Source of the DNA: Caulobacteraceae bacterium
Lineage (GTDB): Bacteria > Pseudomonadota > Alphaproteobacteria > Caulobacterales > Caulobacteraceae
NCBI GenBank assembly: GCA_947452665.1
Contig: CANGEH010000087.1
Coordinates: forward strand, 1 to 8,317
DNA length: 8,317 nt
Direction: 5' to 3'
A program made the position numbers and the translations under genes. Every line of letters starts with the position of its first letter. Positions within the stretch are counted from its first letter, which is position 1. Shown here one piece after another: positions 1 to 7,426 of the stretch. The notes beneath the pieces were generated by a model. The model had not been told where the DNA came from, searched no databases, and saw only the letters and a program-made list of their open reading frames with translations.

Positions 1-22
1 CGTCGGCTGAAAGTCCTGGCTC

Positions 23-1618
23 ATGCTTAATCTTGCCCGCTGGAAGGTGATCGCCTGTATCGCCGCCTTGCTGTTTGGCGTGGTGTTCACCCTGCCCAAT
101 GTCGTGCCGCAAAAGATGCTGGATCAGGCGCCTGCCTGGTTGCCGCATCAAAAGCTGAACCTAGGCCTTGACCTTCAGGGCGGCTCTTATCTGCTGCTCG
201 AGGTGGACACAGCCGCGCTCAAGACCGAGCGATTGACGAATTTGTTGGAAGACGTGCGCAATAATCTGCGCTCCGAACAGATTGTGTTTACAGGGCTAGG
301 CCAGGTTAATGGCATCATCTCTGTGCGCATTACCGATCCGGCCCAACTGGATGCAGCGCGCAAGATTTTGGCCAAGATGGGCCAGCCCTTGGCGGGGGCG
401 CCGTCTGGCCGTGACATCACGGTAACGGTTGCGCCTGATCAACGCCTTGAACTGGCCCTGGTACCCGAAGCTATCAATGCTGAGGGCGTCAAGGCGGTCG
501 AGCAGTCGATCGAAATCATCCGTCGCCGGATCGATTCACTGGGCACGCGCGAGCCGACCATTATTCGCCAAGGCACCAATCGGATCGTGGTTCAGGCGCC
601 GGGTGAAAGCGATCCTGAACGCCTCAAGCGCGTGATCGGGCAAACCGCCAAACTGACCTTCCAGATGGTTGATGACAGCGTCACCCTGCAAGAGGCCGCT
701 GCCGGCCGCATCCCGCCCGGGTCTGAAATCCTGCCTAGTGAAGAGCAGCAAGAGCCAGCCCTGTTGGTCAAGCGCCGCGCCCTGGTTGGCGGTGAAATGC
801 TGACCGATGCGCGCCTCTCCTTTGACCAAAATGGCCAGCCCGTCGTGTCTTTCCGGTTTAATAGCCAAGGCGCGCGCCGATTTGGCGATGCCACAGCCGA
901 CAATGTTGGCAAGCGGTTTGCGATTGTGCTGGATGGCAAGATTATTTCTGCGCCGCGCATTAATGAGCCCATTCGCGGCGGCTCTGGCCAGATCAGCGGC
1001 AATTTCACCGAAGCGACCGCCAATGACCTGTCGGTCCTGCTGCGCGCTGGTGCCCTGCCTGCGCCGCTGAAAGTGGAAGAACAGCGTACCGTCGGAGCCG
1101 AGCTTGGCGCCGATGCGGTTAAGGCCGGTCAGTTTTCGACCCTATTGGGCGCTGGCCTGATCCTTGTGTTTATCGTCCTAGCCTATGGCCTGTTTGGCGG
1201 GTTTGCCGCCATGGCATTGACGGTTAATGGCCTCTTGATCGTGGCCTTGATGAGCGTAACGCAAGCCACCTTAACCTTGCCCGGTATTGCTGGCCTGATC
1301 TTGACCTTGGCCGTGGCGGTTGATGCGAATGTTTTGATCTATGAGCGTATGCGCGACGAGGTCAGGGCCGGACGAACCGCCATGGCTGCGGCCGATGCCG
1401 GTTTCTCCAAGGCCATGACCACGATTATCGACGCCAATGTCACCACCATCTTGGCGGCCTTGATCATGTTCCAGTTCGGCTCTGGCCCTGTGCGCGGCTT
1501 TGCCTGGACCTTGTCGATCGGGGTTATTACCTCCGTCTTTACGGCTGTGCTGATTTCTCAGGTCCTAATCGCCTGGTGGTTCCGCACCTTCCGTCCCAAA
1601 ACGCTTCCGATTGTATAA
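23..1618 (+). CDS. secD: Protein translocase subunit SecD
   Basis: Inner-membrane subunit of the SecD-SecF accessory complex, which uses the proton motive force to help complete export of proteins passing through SecYEG. The 531-residue product has the family layout: a first membrane segment at about residues 9-27, the LGLDLQGG motif at 47-54, a large periplasmic region including RRRIDSLGTREP at 167-178, then a C-terminal block of five membrane segments at about 371-391, 393-413, 419-440, 466-486 and 490-520. The signature LPGIAG (419-424) and VDANVLIYERMRDE (433-446) are intact. Length fits alphaproteobacterial SecD. The ATG at 23 is favoured because an in-frame TGA lies at 8-10; no strong ribosome site is seen before it. 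It is the first gene of the visible secD-secF-DUF498 operon. yajC usually lies upstream, but only 22 bases are visible there, so it cannot be confirmed. Confidence 0.97.
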   Translation: MLNLARWKVIACIAALLFGVVFTLPNVVPQKMLDQAPAWLPHQKLNLGLDLQGGSYLLLEVDTAALKTERLTNLLEDVRNNLRSEQIVFTGLGQVNGIISVRITDPAQLDAARKILAKMGQPLAGAPSGRDITVTVAPDQRLELALVPEAINAEGVKAVEQSIEIIRRRIDSLGTREPTIIRQGTNRIVVQAPGESDPERLKRVIGQTAKLTFQMVDDSVTLQEAAAGRIPPGSEILPSEEQQEPALLVKRRALVGGEMLTDARLSFDQNGQPVVSFRFNSQGARRFGDATADNVGKRFAIVLDGKIISAPRINEPIRGGSGQISGNFTEATANDLSVLLRAGALPAPLKVEEQRTVGAELGADAVKAGQFSTLLGAGLILVFIVLAYGLFGGFAAMALTVNGLLIVALMSVTQATLTLPGIAGLILTLAVAVDANVLIYERMRDEVRAGRTAMAAADAGFSKAMTTIIDANVTTILAALIMFQFGSGPVRGFAWTLSIGVITSVFTAVLISQVLIAWWFRTFRPKTLPIV

Positions 1619-1628
1619 GGCGAAACCC

Positions 1629-2570
1629 ATGGCCTGGCCGCTCATCAAGCTGCTTCCTGAAAAGACCAATCTCGATTTCGTCGGCTTTGCGCGCGCAGCC
1701 GGGGTCTTGTCGATCATTGCTGTGCTGGCCACGGCGGTCATGCTGTTCAAGCCCGGCTTGAATTTCGGCATCGATTTCAAAGGCGGTACAGTTCTGGAGC
1801 TGAATACCGGCACCAAGCCGCTGAATCTGGGCCAGGTGCGCGGCACGCTTGGCGCGCTCAAGCTCGGGGATGTGCAGGTCCAGGCGTTTGGCGCGGAGAA
1901 TGACGCCCTGATCCGCTTCCAGACCCCCGATGGCGCAGACCCTGCCCAGACGGTTGACCGGGTCAAGACCGCACTCAATGGCGCAATCGGTCCGGTGACC
2001 TATTCGCGCACCGAGGTGGTTGGCCCCAAGGTGTCGGGCGAGCTTTTCCGTAATGGTATCTTGGCGCTCGGCGTCGCGATCGGCCTGATGCTGATCTATA
2101 TCTGGTTTCGGTTTGAGTTGCAGTTTGGCCTAGGCGCGGTGGTCGCCCTGTTTCACGACGTGATCTTGACCTTTGGTCTGATCATAATCTTGCGGCTGGA
2201 ATTTACCCTGACCATGATCGCCGCCATCCTGACCATTATCGGCTATTCGATGAATGACACGGTGGTGGTGTTTGACCGCCTGCGCGAAAATCTGCGCAAA
2301 TATAAGAAGATGCCTCTTCGCGAGGTGATTGACCTGTCGATCAATGAGACCTTGTCGCGCACGATCATTACCGGCGTCACGGCCATATTGGCCCTGTCAG
2401 GTCTGGCCATTTTCGGCGGCGAGGCCCTGCACGGCTTTTCGCTGGCCCTGATTTTCGGGATCTTGATTGGGACCTATTCCTCCATCTATGTCGCCTCGCC
2501 CATCATCCTGCTGTGGGGCGTCAAGCGCGGCGAGGAGCCCGAGGTCATCACCCCGCCAAAGACCCGCTAG
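1629..2570 (+). CDS. secF: Protein translocase subunit SecF
   Basis: Partner of SecD in the proton-driven export complex of the inner membrane. The 313-residue product carries the first membrane segment at about 22-42, the GIDFKGG motif at 47-53, a short periplasmic domain with SRTEVVGPKVSGELF at 126-140, and five C-terminal membrane segments from about 141 to 297. The signature GYSMNDTVVVFDRLREN spans 205-221. I chose the ATG at 1629, which follows an AAGG at 1616-1619 with 9 bases between. The frame is also open from a TTG at 1611, but that would overlap secD and add only six residues. The gap to secD is 10 bases, so the two are surely co-transcribed. The family assignment is certain; only the start has slight doubt. 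Confidence 0.97.
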   Translation: MAWPLIKLLPEKTNLDFVGFARAAGVLSIIAVLATAVMLFKPGLNFGIDFKGGTVLELNTGTKPLNLGQVRGTLGALKLGDVQVQAFGAENDALIRFQTPDGADPAQTVDRVKTALNGAIGPVTYSRTEVVGPKVSGELFRNGILALGVAIGLMLIYIWFRFELQFGLGAVVALFHDVILTFGLIIILRLEFTLTMIAAILTIIGYSMNDTVVVFDRLRENLRKYKKMPLREVIDLSINETLSRTIITGVTAILALSGLAIFGGEALHGFSLALIFGILIGTYSSIYVASPIILLWGVKRGEEPEVITPPKTR

Positions 2571-2574
2571 GCCC

Positions 2575-2931
2575 ATGCGCCAGGCCCCCTCGATCGATGC
2601 CTATGGCAGCGGCGGCTTTCGGGTGTCTGGCCAAAGGCACGAGGGCTCCTTGCTGATCCTCAATGATCAGCCCGTGACCTGGCTCTTGACCGACCTCCAA
2701 GACCTAACGCCAGAGGCCCTAGCGCCCGTTTTTGCCGCAGGCCCTGCCGTGGTGGAGTTTGTGCTGCTTGGCACCGGCGCGGTTCAGTGCCTGCCGCCTA
2801 GGCCCGTGCGCGAGGCCCTGCAAAGGGCGGGCATTGGCCTAGAGTTCATGGACACCCCAACAGCCGCCCGCGTCTATAACGTCCTAGCCGCCGAGGGCCG
2901 CCGGCTCGCGGCCGCCCTTATTGCCATCTAG
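2575..2931 (+). CDS. Mth938-like domain protein (DUF498, NDUFAF3-type)
   Basis: Small soluble protein of 118 residues, almost wholly one Mth938-like (DUF498/DUF598) domain. Family-like features are an N-terminal IDAYGSGGFRVSG (residues 7-19) leading into HEGSLLI (22-28), the central strand and glycine turn VEFVLLGTG (60-68), and the C-terminal LPPRPVREALQRAGIGLEFM (73-92) followed by TPTAARVYNVLAAEGRRLAAAL. The human relative NDUFAF3 is an assembly factor for respiratory complex I; the bacterial role is not firmly known, so no reaction is assigned. The ATG at 2575 sits 4 bases after the secF stop and has no clear ribosome site, which suggests translational coupling to secF. The frame is open further upstream inside secF, but the family's N terminus matches this start. 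The placement behind secDF recurs in alphaproteobacteria as far as I know. Confidence 0.9.
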   Translation: MRQAPSIDAYGSGGFRVSGQRHEGSLLILNDQPVTWLLTDLQDLTPEALAPVFAAGPAVVEFVLLGTGAVQCLPPRPVREALQRAGIGLEFMDTPTAARVYNVLAAEGRRLAAALIAI

Positions 2932-3060
2932 GTTCAATTCACAGTCAGGGTTTCCTGTTTGTCTTCAAACTCAGGAGCCGCATCCAGCACGGCTTCAACC
3001 CCCTCAAGCCCTTCCCCCTCAGCCGCCTTCGCGGGGAAGGCGGAAGGGGGCTGGGGGCCC
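2932..3060. other. Convergent intergenic gap between the secDF operon and the M16 gene
   Basis: 129 bases between two stop codons facing each other. The first 80 or so bases are C- and T-rich on the + strand with no gene or known site that I can see. The last 50 bases are filled by the GC-rich hairpin listed separately. An open frame crossing this gap (2921-3115) has low-complexity content and no family features, so I regard the gap as non-coding. Confidence 0.7.
3014..3050. terminator. GC-rich two-tier hairpin, probable bidirectional terminator or dispersed repeat
   Basis: Inner stem: CCGCCTTC (3023-3030) pairs perfectly with GAAGGCGG (3036-3043) around the 5-base loop GCGGG. Outer stem: CCCCCT (3014-3019) pairs with AGGGGG (3045-3050), with a 3-base bulge on the left and one base on the right. 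It ends 11 bases from the M16 stop and about 80 bases after the DUF498 stop, where both transcripts need to end. There is no strong T tract on either side, so simple intrinsic termination is not proved. The alternative is a member of the hairpin repeats common between genes in alphaproteobacteria. Confidence 0.55.
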
Positions 3061-6006
3061 CTATTTCGCTTCCGGCACCACTTTTAAGCGCCAGGCCTTG
3101 TCCGGCTTTAAATAGGTCTGGGCGGCCTTTTGCAGGTCGGCTGCCGTCACCTTGGCAAGGCTGGCCATGACCGAGCGGGCGGCATCGAGTCTGACCGAGC
3201 GCGTCTGCGTGCCGGCGAGCGTCTTGACTAGCCCATTGGCCGGATAAGGGCGCAGGGTCTCGGTCTGGGCACCCGACAATATGTTGAGCCAATAGCCATT
3301 GGTTTGGCGCGCTTTTTCCACCGAATCCAGTTGCGGGGTCTTGGCGCGTTGCAACTCATCGGCACTGACCGGATGATCGCGCAGGTCCGCAGCAATCTTA
3401 TCCATATCGGCAAAAAAGCCTTCTAGCTTGGCAGGCGGCATTTCAACACTGGCGGCAATATAGCCATAGCCCGGATAGATCAGCGATGAGTCCGCGCTTG
3501 CCGAAGGTGAATAGGTTGCGCCCTGTTTTTCGCGCAATTCGTCGGTCATGCGCAGCTCAATAATCTGGGCCAAGACTCGCAAGGTCCGGGCTTCTTGCGG
3601 ATCGGCGGCAAAGTCCTGACTTGGCCAGGCGATAAAGGCGCTGGCCTGATCGGCGCGGCCCTTATGGGTCAGGATGACAGGCTGGGGGGTTCCGGCGGGA
3701 AATTGCACGTCCCATCCGGCCTTGACCGGCGCGCGCTCAGGCCTAGCGGGCAGGGCGCCAAACGTTGCGGCGACCGCCTCGATCGCCTTATCGACCGTGA
3801 TATCGCCCACCATAATGATTTCGGCCGGACCGTCCGCCAGGCTGGGTTCTAGGACTTGTTTTAGGTCATCGGCCTTGGTTGCACTAATCTGGTCCTTGGT
3901 CGGGAAGGTCCAACGCCGATCGCCCGGATGCAACAGGGCTTCCAATTCGCGCTGCATCACCCCGCCGGGCGTTGCGTCGAGCTGGGCATTAAACGGCAAA
4001 TAAAGGGTCTTGGCCCGCTCAAAGCCTTGCGTTCGCCAGCCCGGTTCTTGCACATAGGCGGCCATGAGCTGAAGCTGGGTATCGAGATCTGCGGGGCGTG
4101 TCGCGCCATTCATCTCCAGCGCATCATCGTCTAGGCCAAGGTCTAGGCCATAAATCTTGCCGGTCAGGACCTTTTCGATCTGCTCATTGGTGAGGGCCTT
4201 TAAGCCGCCCTCGGTCGCGGCCCAGCCTGGCATCCAGCCGGCTGTGACCCGGTCCTTTGGCAGGTCCAGCTTGCCATTGCCCAGCCGCACCCGAACCAGA
4301 ACCTGATCTTGGGTAAATTTGGTCTGTTTGACCGTTAGGCGCAGGCCATTGGCAAAGCGGATAAACACCGTATCGAGATCGGAAATGTCCTGTCGCTCAG
4401 CAACCGTGCCGACCGGGCCAAACTGGCCATAGGGCCAGGTGACCACAGAGTCTTGGCTGGGCGGGGTGACCTTTTGGGCATCGGCGGCCTTAAAGGTCTT
4501 GAGCAAGACCTTTTCACCGCCGACAATCGGGTCGGGGCTGGACAGGAAGATTAGGGGGCCTTGGCCGCTAAAGGCCCCTTTCAGGCTTTTTGAGACGGTT
4601 TCGGCACTCAGGCCCTGAACAGATTGCTCAAACAAGGCCAGTTCTTGGGCCGGATTGGTCACCACGCTGCGGTCATCGACCGAGCCGATCAGTTCGCTGG
4701 CCAGAGCGGTTGTGCGGCGGGTCTCGGCGCGGGCGGCCAAGGCCACCAGATTAGCCCGAGTTTCGGAGATTTCCCGGTCCAGTTCGGTTTGCAAGACGCC
4801 AAAGGCTATGGCCCGTTTCACCTCGGCCTGAGCCATCCTTAGGCCGTCGCGCCATTTATCGGGTTCAACATTGACCGACACGGTCGTGCGCTCGGCCGAA
4901 TCGACCTCATTGCCGGTATAGATGGCGGCCCCGATAAAGGCAGGGCTATCGCCTCTTGCCAGCCGCTCCAGCCTGCGATTGACGACGGCAAGCCCAAGCG
5001 ACTGGATCAGGTCGTCGCGGCGCTTCGCCAAGCCATCGGCGCTCAAATCCACCGGCCGCTGCCAGCCATATTCGATACTGGTGCGGCTACCCGGCTCGAT
5101 CGCAATCTTGGCCTCCAGCCCGCGCTTGGCCAGCCTGCCCAGATCCGGTTCGGCGCCGACGGGCCTTGAGGTCTGCCAATCGCCAAACCTCGCCTTAATC
5201 TTGCCCTCCATGGCATCGAGGTCAAAATCGCCAACCACGACCAAGGCCGCGCGCTCTGGGCGATAGTATTTGTGATAAAAGTCAGCAATGAGGTCGCGCG
5301 ATGCGGTTTTCAACACCTCGACCTTGCCAATCGGCAAACGCCTTGGGACCAATTGGTCCTTTAGGAAAAACCCAAAGCTTTGTTTGAACACGCGAAAGCC
5401 CGGAGAATCGCTTGAGCGCTCTTCGGACAGCACCACGCCGCGTTCGCGGTCCACGGCCTCTTGGCTAATGGTCAATTCGCTAGCGGTTTCGCGCATCAAC
5501 ATCAGGCTGGTATCGACCGTATCGTCATCAGTCTGGGGCAGGTCTAGCTTATAGACGGTCTGGGTAAAGTCGGTGGAGGCATTGGTATCGGCCCCAAATG
5601 ACAGGCCGTGGCGCTCCAAGATCTTGACCATCTCGCCTTCCGCGACATTTTTTGAGCCATTAAACGCCATGTGCTCAAGAAAATGCGCCAGACCCTGTTG
5701 GGCATCGGTTTCCATCAAGGAGCCCGCGTCAAACCTTAGCCGAATAGCCGCCTGGCCCGTGGGAGTCGCATTCTTAAGCAGGGCATAGCGCATGCCATTG
5801 GCTAGGGTGCCAAACCGGATCTTGGGGTCTGGGGCAATATCGGAGGCGGTTTGCGGCCAGACCCGCTTGCTGATTGGTGCTGCCACCTGGGTCGCGTGGC
5901 TGGCAGCCGGGTGAAACAATTTTGGCATCGGCATGGAAATGTGACCGCATGCGCCAAGCGACAGACTACAACTCACCATCAAGGCCAGGCGCGAATTACG
6001 GGTCAT
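3061..6006 (-). CDS. M16 family zinc metallopeptidase, predicted lipoprotein (PqqL/pitrilysin-like)
   Basis: A 981-residue zinc peptidase, probably acting in the periplasm or on a membrane surface. The N terminus is a lipoprotein signal: charged start, hydrophobic stretch, lipobox LGAC with the lipid cysteine at residue 20. The catalytic half (about 60-280) has the inverted zinc motif HFLEH (H108, E111, H112) and ERGVVLSEE, with E188 and E195 as candidate for the third ligand. RPERAALVVVGDFD (249-262) marks the join to the first M16 C-terminal domain. The second half, from about 548 (FIRFANGLRL), repeats the fold without HxxEH, as in other two-half M16 enzymes. It contains IIMVGDIT and, near the C terminus, GATYSPSA. 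Length fits PqqL-like members. The ATG at 6006 has AAGGA (complement of 6017-6021) 10 bases upstream. The substrate is unknown. It stands alone on its strand and diverges from the rhomboid gene. Confidence 0.93.
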   Translation of the reverse strand: MTRNSRLALMVSCSLSLGACGHISMPMPKLFHPAASHATQVAAPISKRVWPQTASDIAPDPKIRFGTLANGMRYALLKNATPTGQAAIRLRFDAGSLMETDAQQGLAHFLEHMAFNGSKNVAEGEMVKILERHGLSFGADTNASTDFTQTVYKLDLPQTDDDTVDTSLMLMRETASELTISQEAVDRERGVVLSEERSSDSPGFRVFKQSFGFFLKDQLVPRRLPIGKVEVLKTASRDLIADFYHKYYRPERAALVVVGDFDLDAMEGKIKARFGDWQTSRPVGAEPDLGRLAKRGLEAKIAIEPGSRTSIEYGWQRPVDLSADGLAKRRDDLIQSLGLAVVNRRLERLARGDSPAFIGAAIYTGNEVDSAERTTVSVNVEPDKWRDGLRMAQAEVKRAIAFGVLQTELDREISETRANLVALAARAETRRTTALASELIGSVDDRSVVTNPAQELALFEQSVQGLSAETVSKSLKGAFSGQGPLIFLSSPDPIVGGEKVLLKTFKAADAQKVTPPSQDSVVTWPYGQFGPVGTVAERQDISDLDTVFIRFANGLRLTVKQTKFTQDQVLVRVRLGNGKLDLPKDRVTAGWMPGWAATEGGLKALTNEQIEKVLTGKIYGLDLGLDDDALEMNGATRPADLDTQLQLMAAYVQEPGWRTQGFERAKTLYLPFNAQLDATPGGVMQRELEALLHPGDRRWTFPTKDQISATKADDLKQVLEPSLADGPAEIIMVGDITVDKAIEAVAATFGALPARPERAPVKAGWDVQFPAGTPQPVILTHKGRADQASAFIAWPSQDFAADPQEARTLRVLAQIIELRMTDELREKQGATYSPSASADSSLIYPGYGYIAASVEMPPAKLEGFFADMDKIAADLRDHPVSADELQRAKTPQLDSVEKARQTNGYWLNILSGAQTETLRPYPANGLVKTLAGTQTRSVRLDAARSVMASLAKVTAADLQKAAQTYLKPDKAWRLKVVPEAK

Positions 6007-6057
6007 GCAGCAACGATCCTTAAGGTGGTAAACCTAGCGCAACATCATTGGGAACTG

Positions 6058-6148
6058 AGGCCTTCGCAAGGCGTGCGGGCTAATTTTATTGGGGCCCGGG
6101 CGAAAACAAATCAGCGTCCTGGGTCAGAGCCTTTGCAGGCCTTCGCAA
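6058..6148. repeat. 12-bp direct repeat AGGCCTTCGCAA in the divergent control region
   Basis: Two exact copies lie at 6058-6069 and 6137-6148, 79 bases apart, between the divergently transcribed M16 and rhomboid genes. Each copy sits within a small inverted repeat of different extent: GCCTT-CGC-AAGGC at 6060-6072, and TTTGC(6132-6136)/GCAAA(6145-6149) around the second. They flank the AT-rich patch that may hold the M16 promoter. A regulator binding site is possible; chance similarity of small hairpins is the alternative. Confidence 0.45.
6083..6110 (-). promoter_or_regulatory. Possible promoter for the M16 gene
   Basis: On the minus strand TAAAAT (6083-6088) matches five of six bases of the -10 consensus and lies in the only AT-rich patch of the divergent gap. 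The -35 candidate TTTGTT (6105-6110) sits 16 bases upstream but is a poor match. A start of transcription near 6076 would give a leader of about 70 bases. This is weak evidence from the -10 alone. Confidence 0.3.
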
Positions 6149-6182
6149 ATCGGTTCATGAAATAGAGGGCTATCAATAAGTT

Positions 6183-6187
6183 GGGAG
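6183..6187 (+). promoter_or_regulatory. Ribosome binding site that fixes the TTG start of the rhomboid gene
   Basis: GGGAG lies 8 bases before the TTG at 6196. An in-frame TGA at 6190-6192 excludes any longer product, and the first in-frame ATG is codon 70, inside the catalytic core, so TTG is the only sensible start. Confidence 0.7.
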
Positions 6188-6195
6188 TTTGAACC

Positions 6196-6885
6196 TTGGA
6201 TCAACCGCGGCAACCGGCGATCCGTGCGCCCTGGCCCGTTGTCGTGCTGGTCGGTGTGATTTTGGCGGCCTATCTGGTTCAATCCATTCTGCCAGATCAG
6301 GACGCTCTGGTGCTGCGCTATGGGTATAGGCCCGAGCAAGGCGGCGATTATCTGCCCTTGATCACAGCCCTCTTCTTGCATGGCGGATGGGCGCATGCGG
6401 GGATGAATGCCTTGGGCGCGCTGGCCTTTGGTGCGCCGGTCGCGCGGTTTTTTCTAGGCTCGGACGACTGGCGGGCGCAGGCTACAGATGATGAGGCGGT
6501 GTCAAGTCGTAGCCGTTATGGCACGCTTGGCGGCGGGATCGGTTTTTTTGCGTTTTATCTCTTATGCGGCGCGGTCGGTAGTCTGGGCTTTGGCCTCTTG
6601 CACCCGCACGGCCAGGGCATATTGGTCGGGGCCTCGGGGGCCGTGTCGGGCTTGATGGGGGCGGCCTCACGCATGATTGACCGGCGCGGCAGTCTGGCGC
6701 CGTTTGCCAGCTCCTCTGTTGTCGGCATGGCGGCGGCCTGGATGGTTGCTAATCTGCTGATCGGCTTGACGGGATTGGCGCCCGGCGCACATGGCATGGC
6801 GATTGCCTGGGAGGCGCATGTGTTCGGCTATGCCTGCGGCCTATTGCTGATCGCCCCGATTGGCCGGCTCATGGGCAGGCTTTGA
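6196..6885 (+). CDS. Rhomboid family intramembrane serine protease
   Basis: A polytopic protease that cuts membrane proteins within or near their transmembrane segments. The 229-residue product has about six membrane segments: 13-33, 64-86, 113-137, 143-160, 172-191 and 204-223. Catalytic features are complete. H67 and N71 in HGGWAHAGMN match the oxyanion-side residues of GlpG (H150, N154). S147 in GASGAVSG is the nucleophile. H208 in AHVFGYACG is the partner histidine. A hydrophilic, acidic loop of about 25 residues (88-112) separates the second and third segments. There is no extra N-terminal domain, so it is of the short bacterial type. The start is TTG, with a good ribosome site. It diverges from the M16 gene and is followed 109 bases later by the CBS gene; co-transcription is possible but unproven. 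Substrates cannot be read from sequence. Confidence 0.92.
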   Translation: MDQPRQPAIRAPWPVVVLVGVILAAYLVQSILPDQDALVLRYGYRPEQGGDYLPLITALFLHGGWAHAGMNALGALAFGAPVARFFLGSDDWRAQATDDEAVSSRSRYGTLGGGIGFFAFYLLCGAVGSLGFGLLHPHGQGILVGASGAVSGLMGAASRMIDRRGSLAPFASSSVVGMAAAWMVANLLIGLTGLAPGAHGMAIAWEAHVFGYACGLLLIAPIGRLMGRL

Positions 6886-6961
6886 GCGCCTAGCAGGATT
6901 ACAGATAGGTTCACATTTTGTTTACCCTGCTTGATCTTAAGCGGGGATTGGAGGACGCTTT

Positions 6962-6986
6962 CATTCAATCATAAAATGAATGGAGG
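6962..6986 (+). promoter_or_regulatory. Ribosome binding site of the CBS gene with an adjoining inverted repeat
   Basis: GGAGG (6982-6986) is a near-ideal ribosome site, 8 bases before the ATG at 6995. This rules out the in-frame ATG at 6980, which overlaps the site. Just upstream, CATTCA (6962-6967) and TGAATG (6977-6982) form a 6-bp inverted repeat around a 9-base AT-rich loop. The right arm ends on the first G of the ribosome site, so the hairpin could modestly affect translation. Confidence 0.6.
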
Positions 6987-6994
6987 TGCGTGCC

Positions 6995-7426
6995 ATGTTG
7001 GTCAGTCAAATCCTGAAGTCCAAGGGCGATCTGGTCTTTACCGCCTCGCCGCATGGATCGGTGGGGGGCGCCGCGGCGCTGTTACACAGCCGAAAGGTCG
7101 GGGCCCTGGTGGTGATTGACCCTGAAGATCAGGTGGTCGGCATTGTCTCAGAGCGCGATATTGTCCGAATGGTTGCCGAGCACGGTGTGGCCGGCATGGC
7201 CCAGCCCCTGTCGGTCTGCATGTCGCGCGATGTGATTTTCGCGTCCTTGACCGAAACGGTAGACGATCTATTGAGCCGCATGACCGATCGGCGCATCCGC
7301 CATCTGCCTGTGGTCAAGACCGGACGTCTGGCCGGGATTGTCTCGATCGGCGATCTGGTCAAGTCCAAGATTGCCGAAACTGAGGCCGAGGCGGCTACGC
7401 TTAAGGCCTATATTTCCGCCGGTTAG
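6995..7426 (+). CDS. Tandem CBS-domain protein (Bateman module)
   Basis: A 143-residue protein made of little more than two CBS domains, at about residues 7-59 and 74-128. Such pairs fold into one unit that commonly binds AMP, ATP, NAD or S-adenosyl ligands and acts as an energy sensor or an adapter. Each domain ends in the expected signature: GIVSERDIVR (49-58) and GIVSIGDLVK (114-123), with S52/D55 and S117/D120 in the positions that usually contact ribose and phosphate. There is no attached enzyme, channel or DNA-binding domain, so its target is unknown. The ATG at 6995 is chosen because GGAGG lies 8 bases upstream; the ATG at 6980 overlaps that site. The stop overlaps the stop of the opposing Rrf2 gene. 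Ligand binding is inferred from the family. Confidence 0.92.
   Translation: MLVSQILKSKGDLVFTASPHGSVGGAAALLHSRKVGALVVIDPEDQVVGIVSERDIVRMVAEHGVAGMAQPLSVCMSRDVIFASLTETVDDLLSRMTDRRIRHLPVVKTGRLAGIVSIGDLVKSKIAETEAEAATLKAYISAG

Noticed and set aside
1..22. Possible tail of yajC before secD
   Set aside because: YajC often precedes SecD, but only 22 bases are visible and all three frames stop within or just after them, so no gene can be supported.
592..1023. 143-codon open frame antisense to secD
   Set aside because: Shadow of secD codon structure; it has no ribosome site or family features. The same applies to the other long antisense frames over the M16, rhomboid and CBS genes.
2945..3292. Antisense-frame extension past the M16 3' end
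   Set aside because: It lies in a different frame from the M16 gene and runs through the hairpin; low-complexity product.
6948..6977. TTGGAG-18-TAAAAT as a promoter for the CBS gene
   Set aside because: Transcription would start at or after the GGAGG ribosome site that clearly defines the gene start, so the mRNA would lack it.
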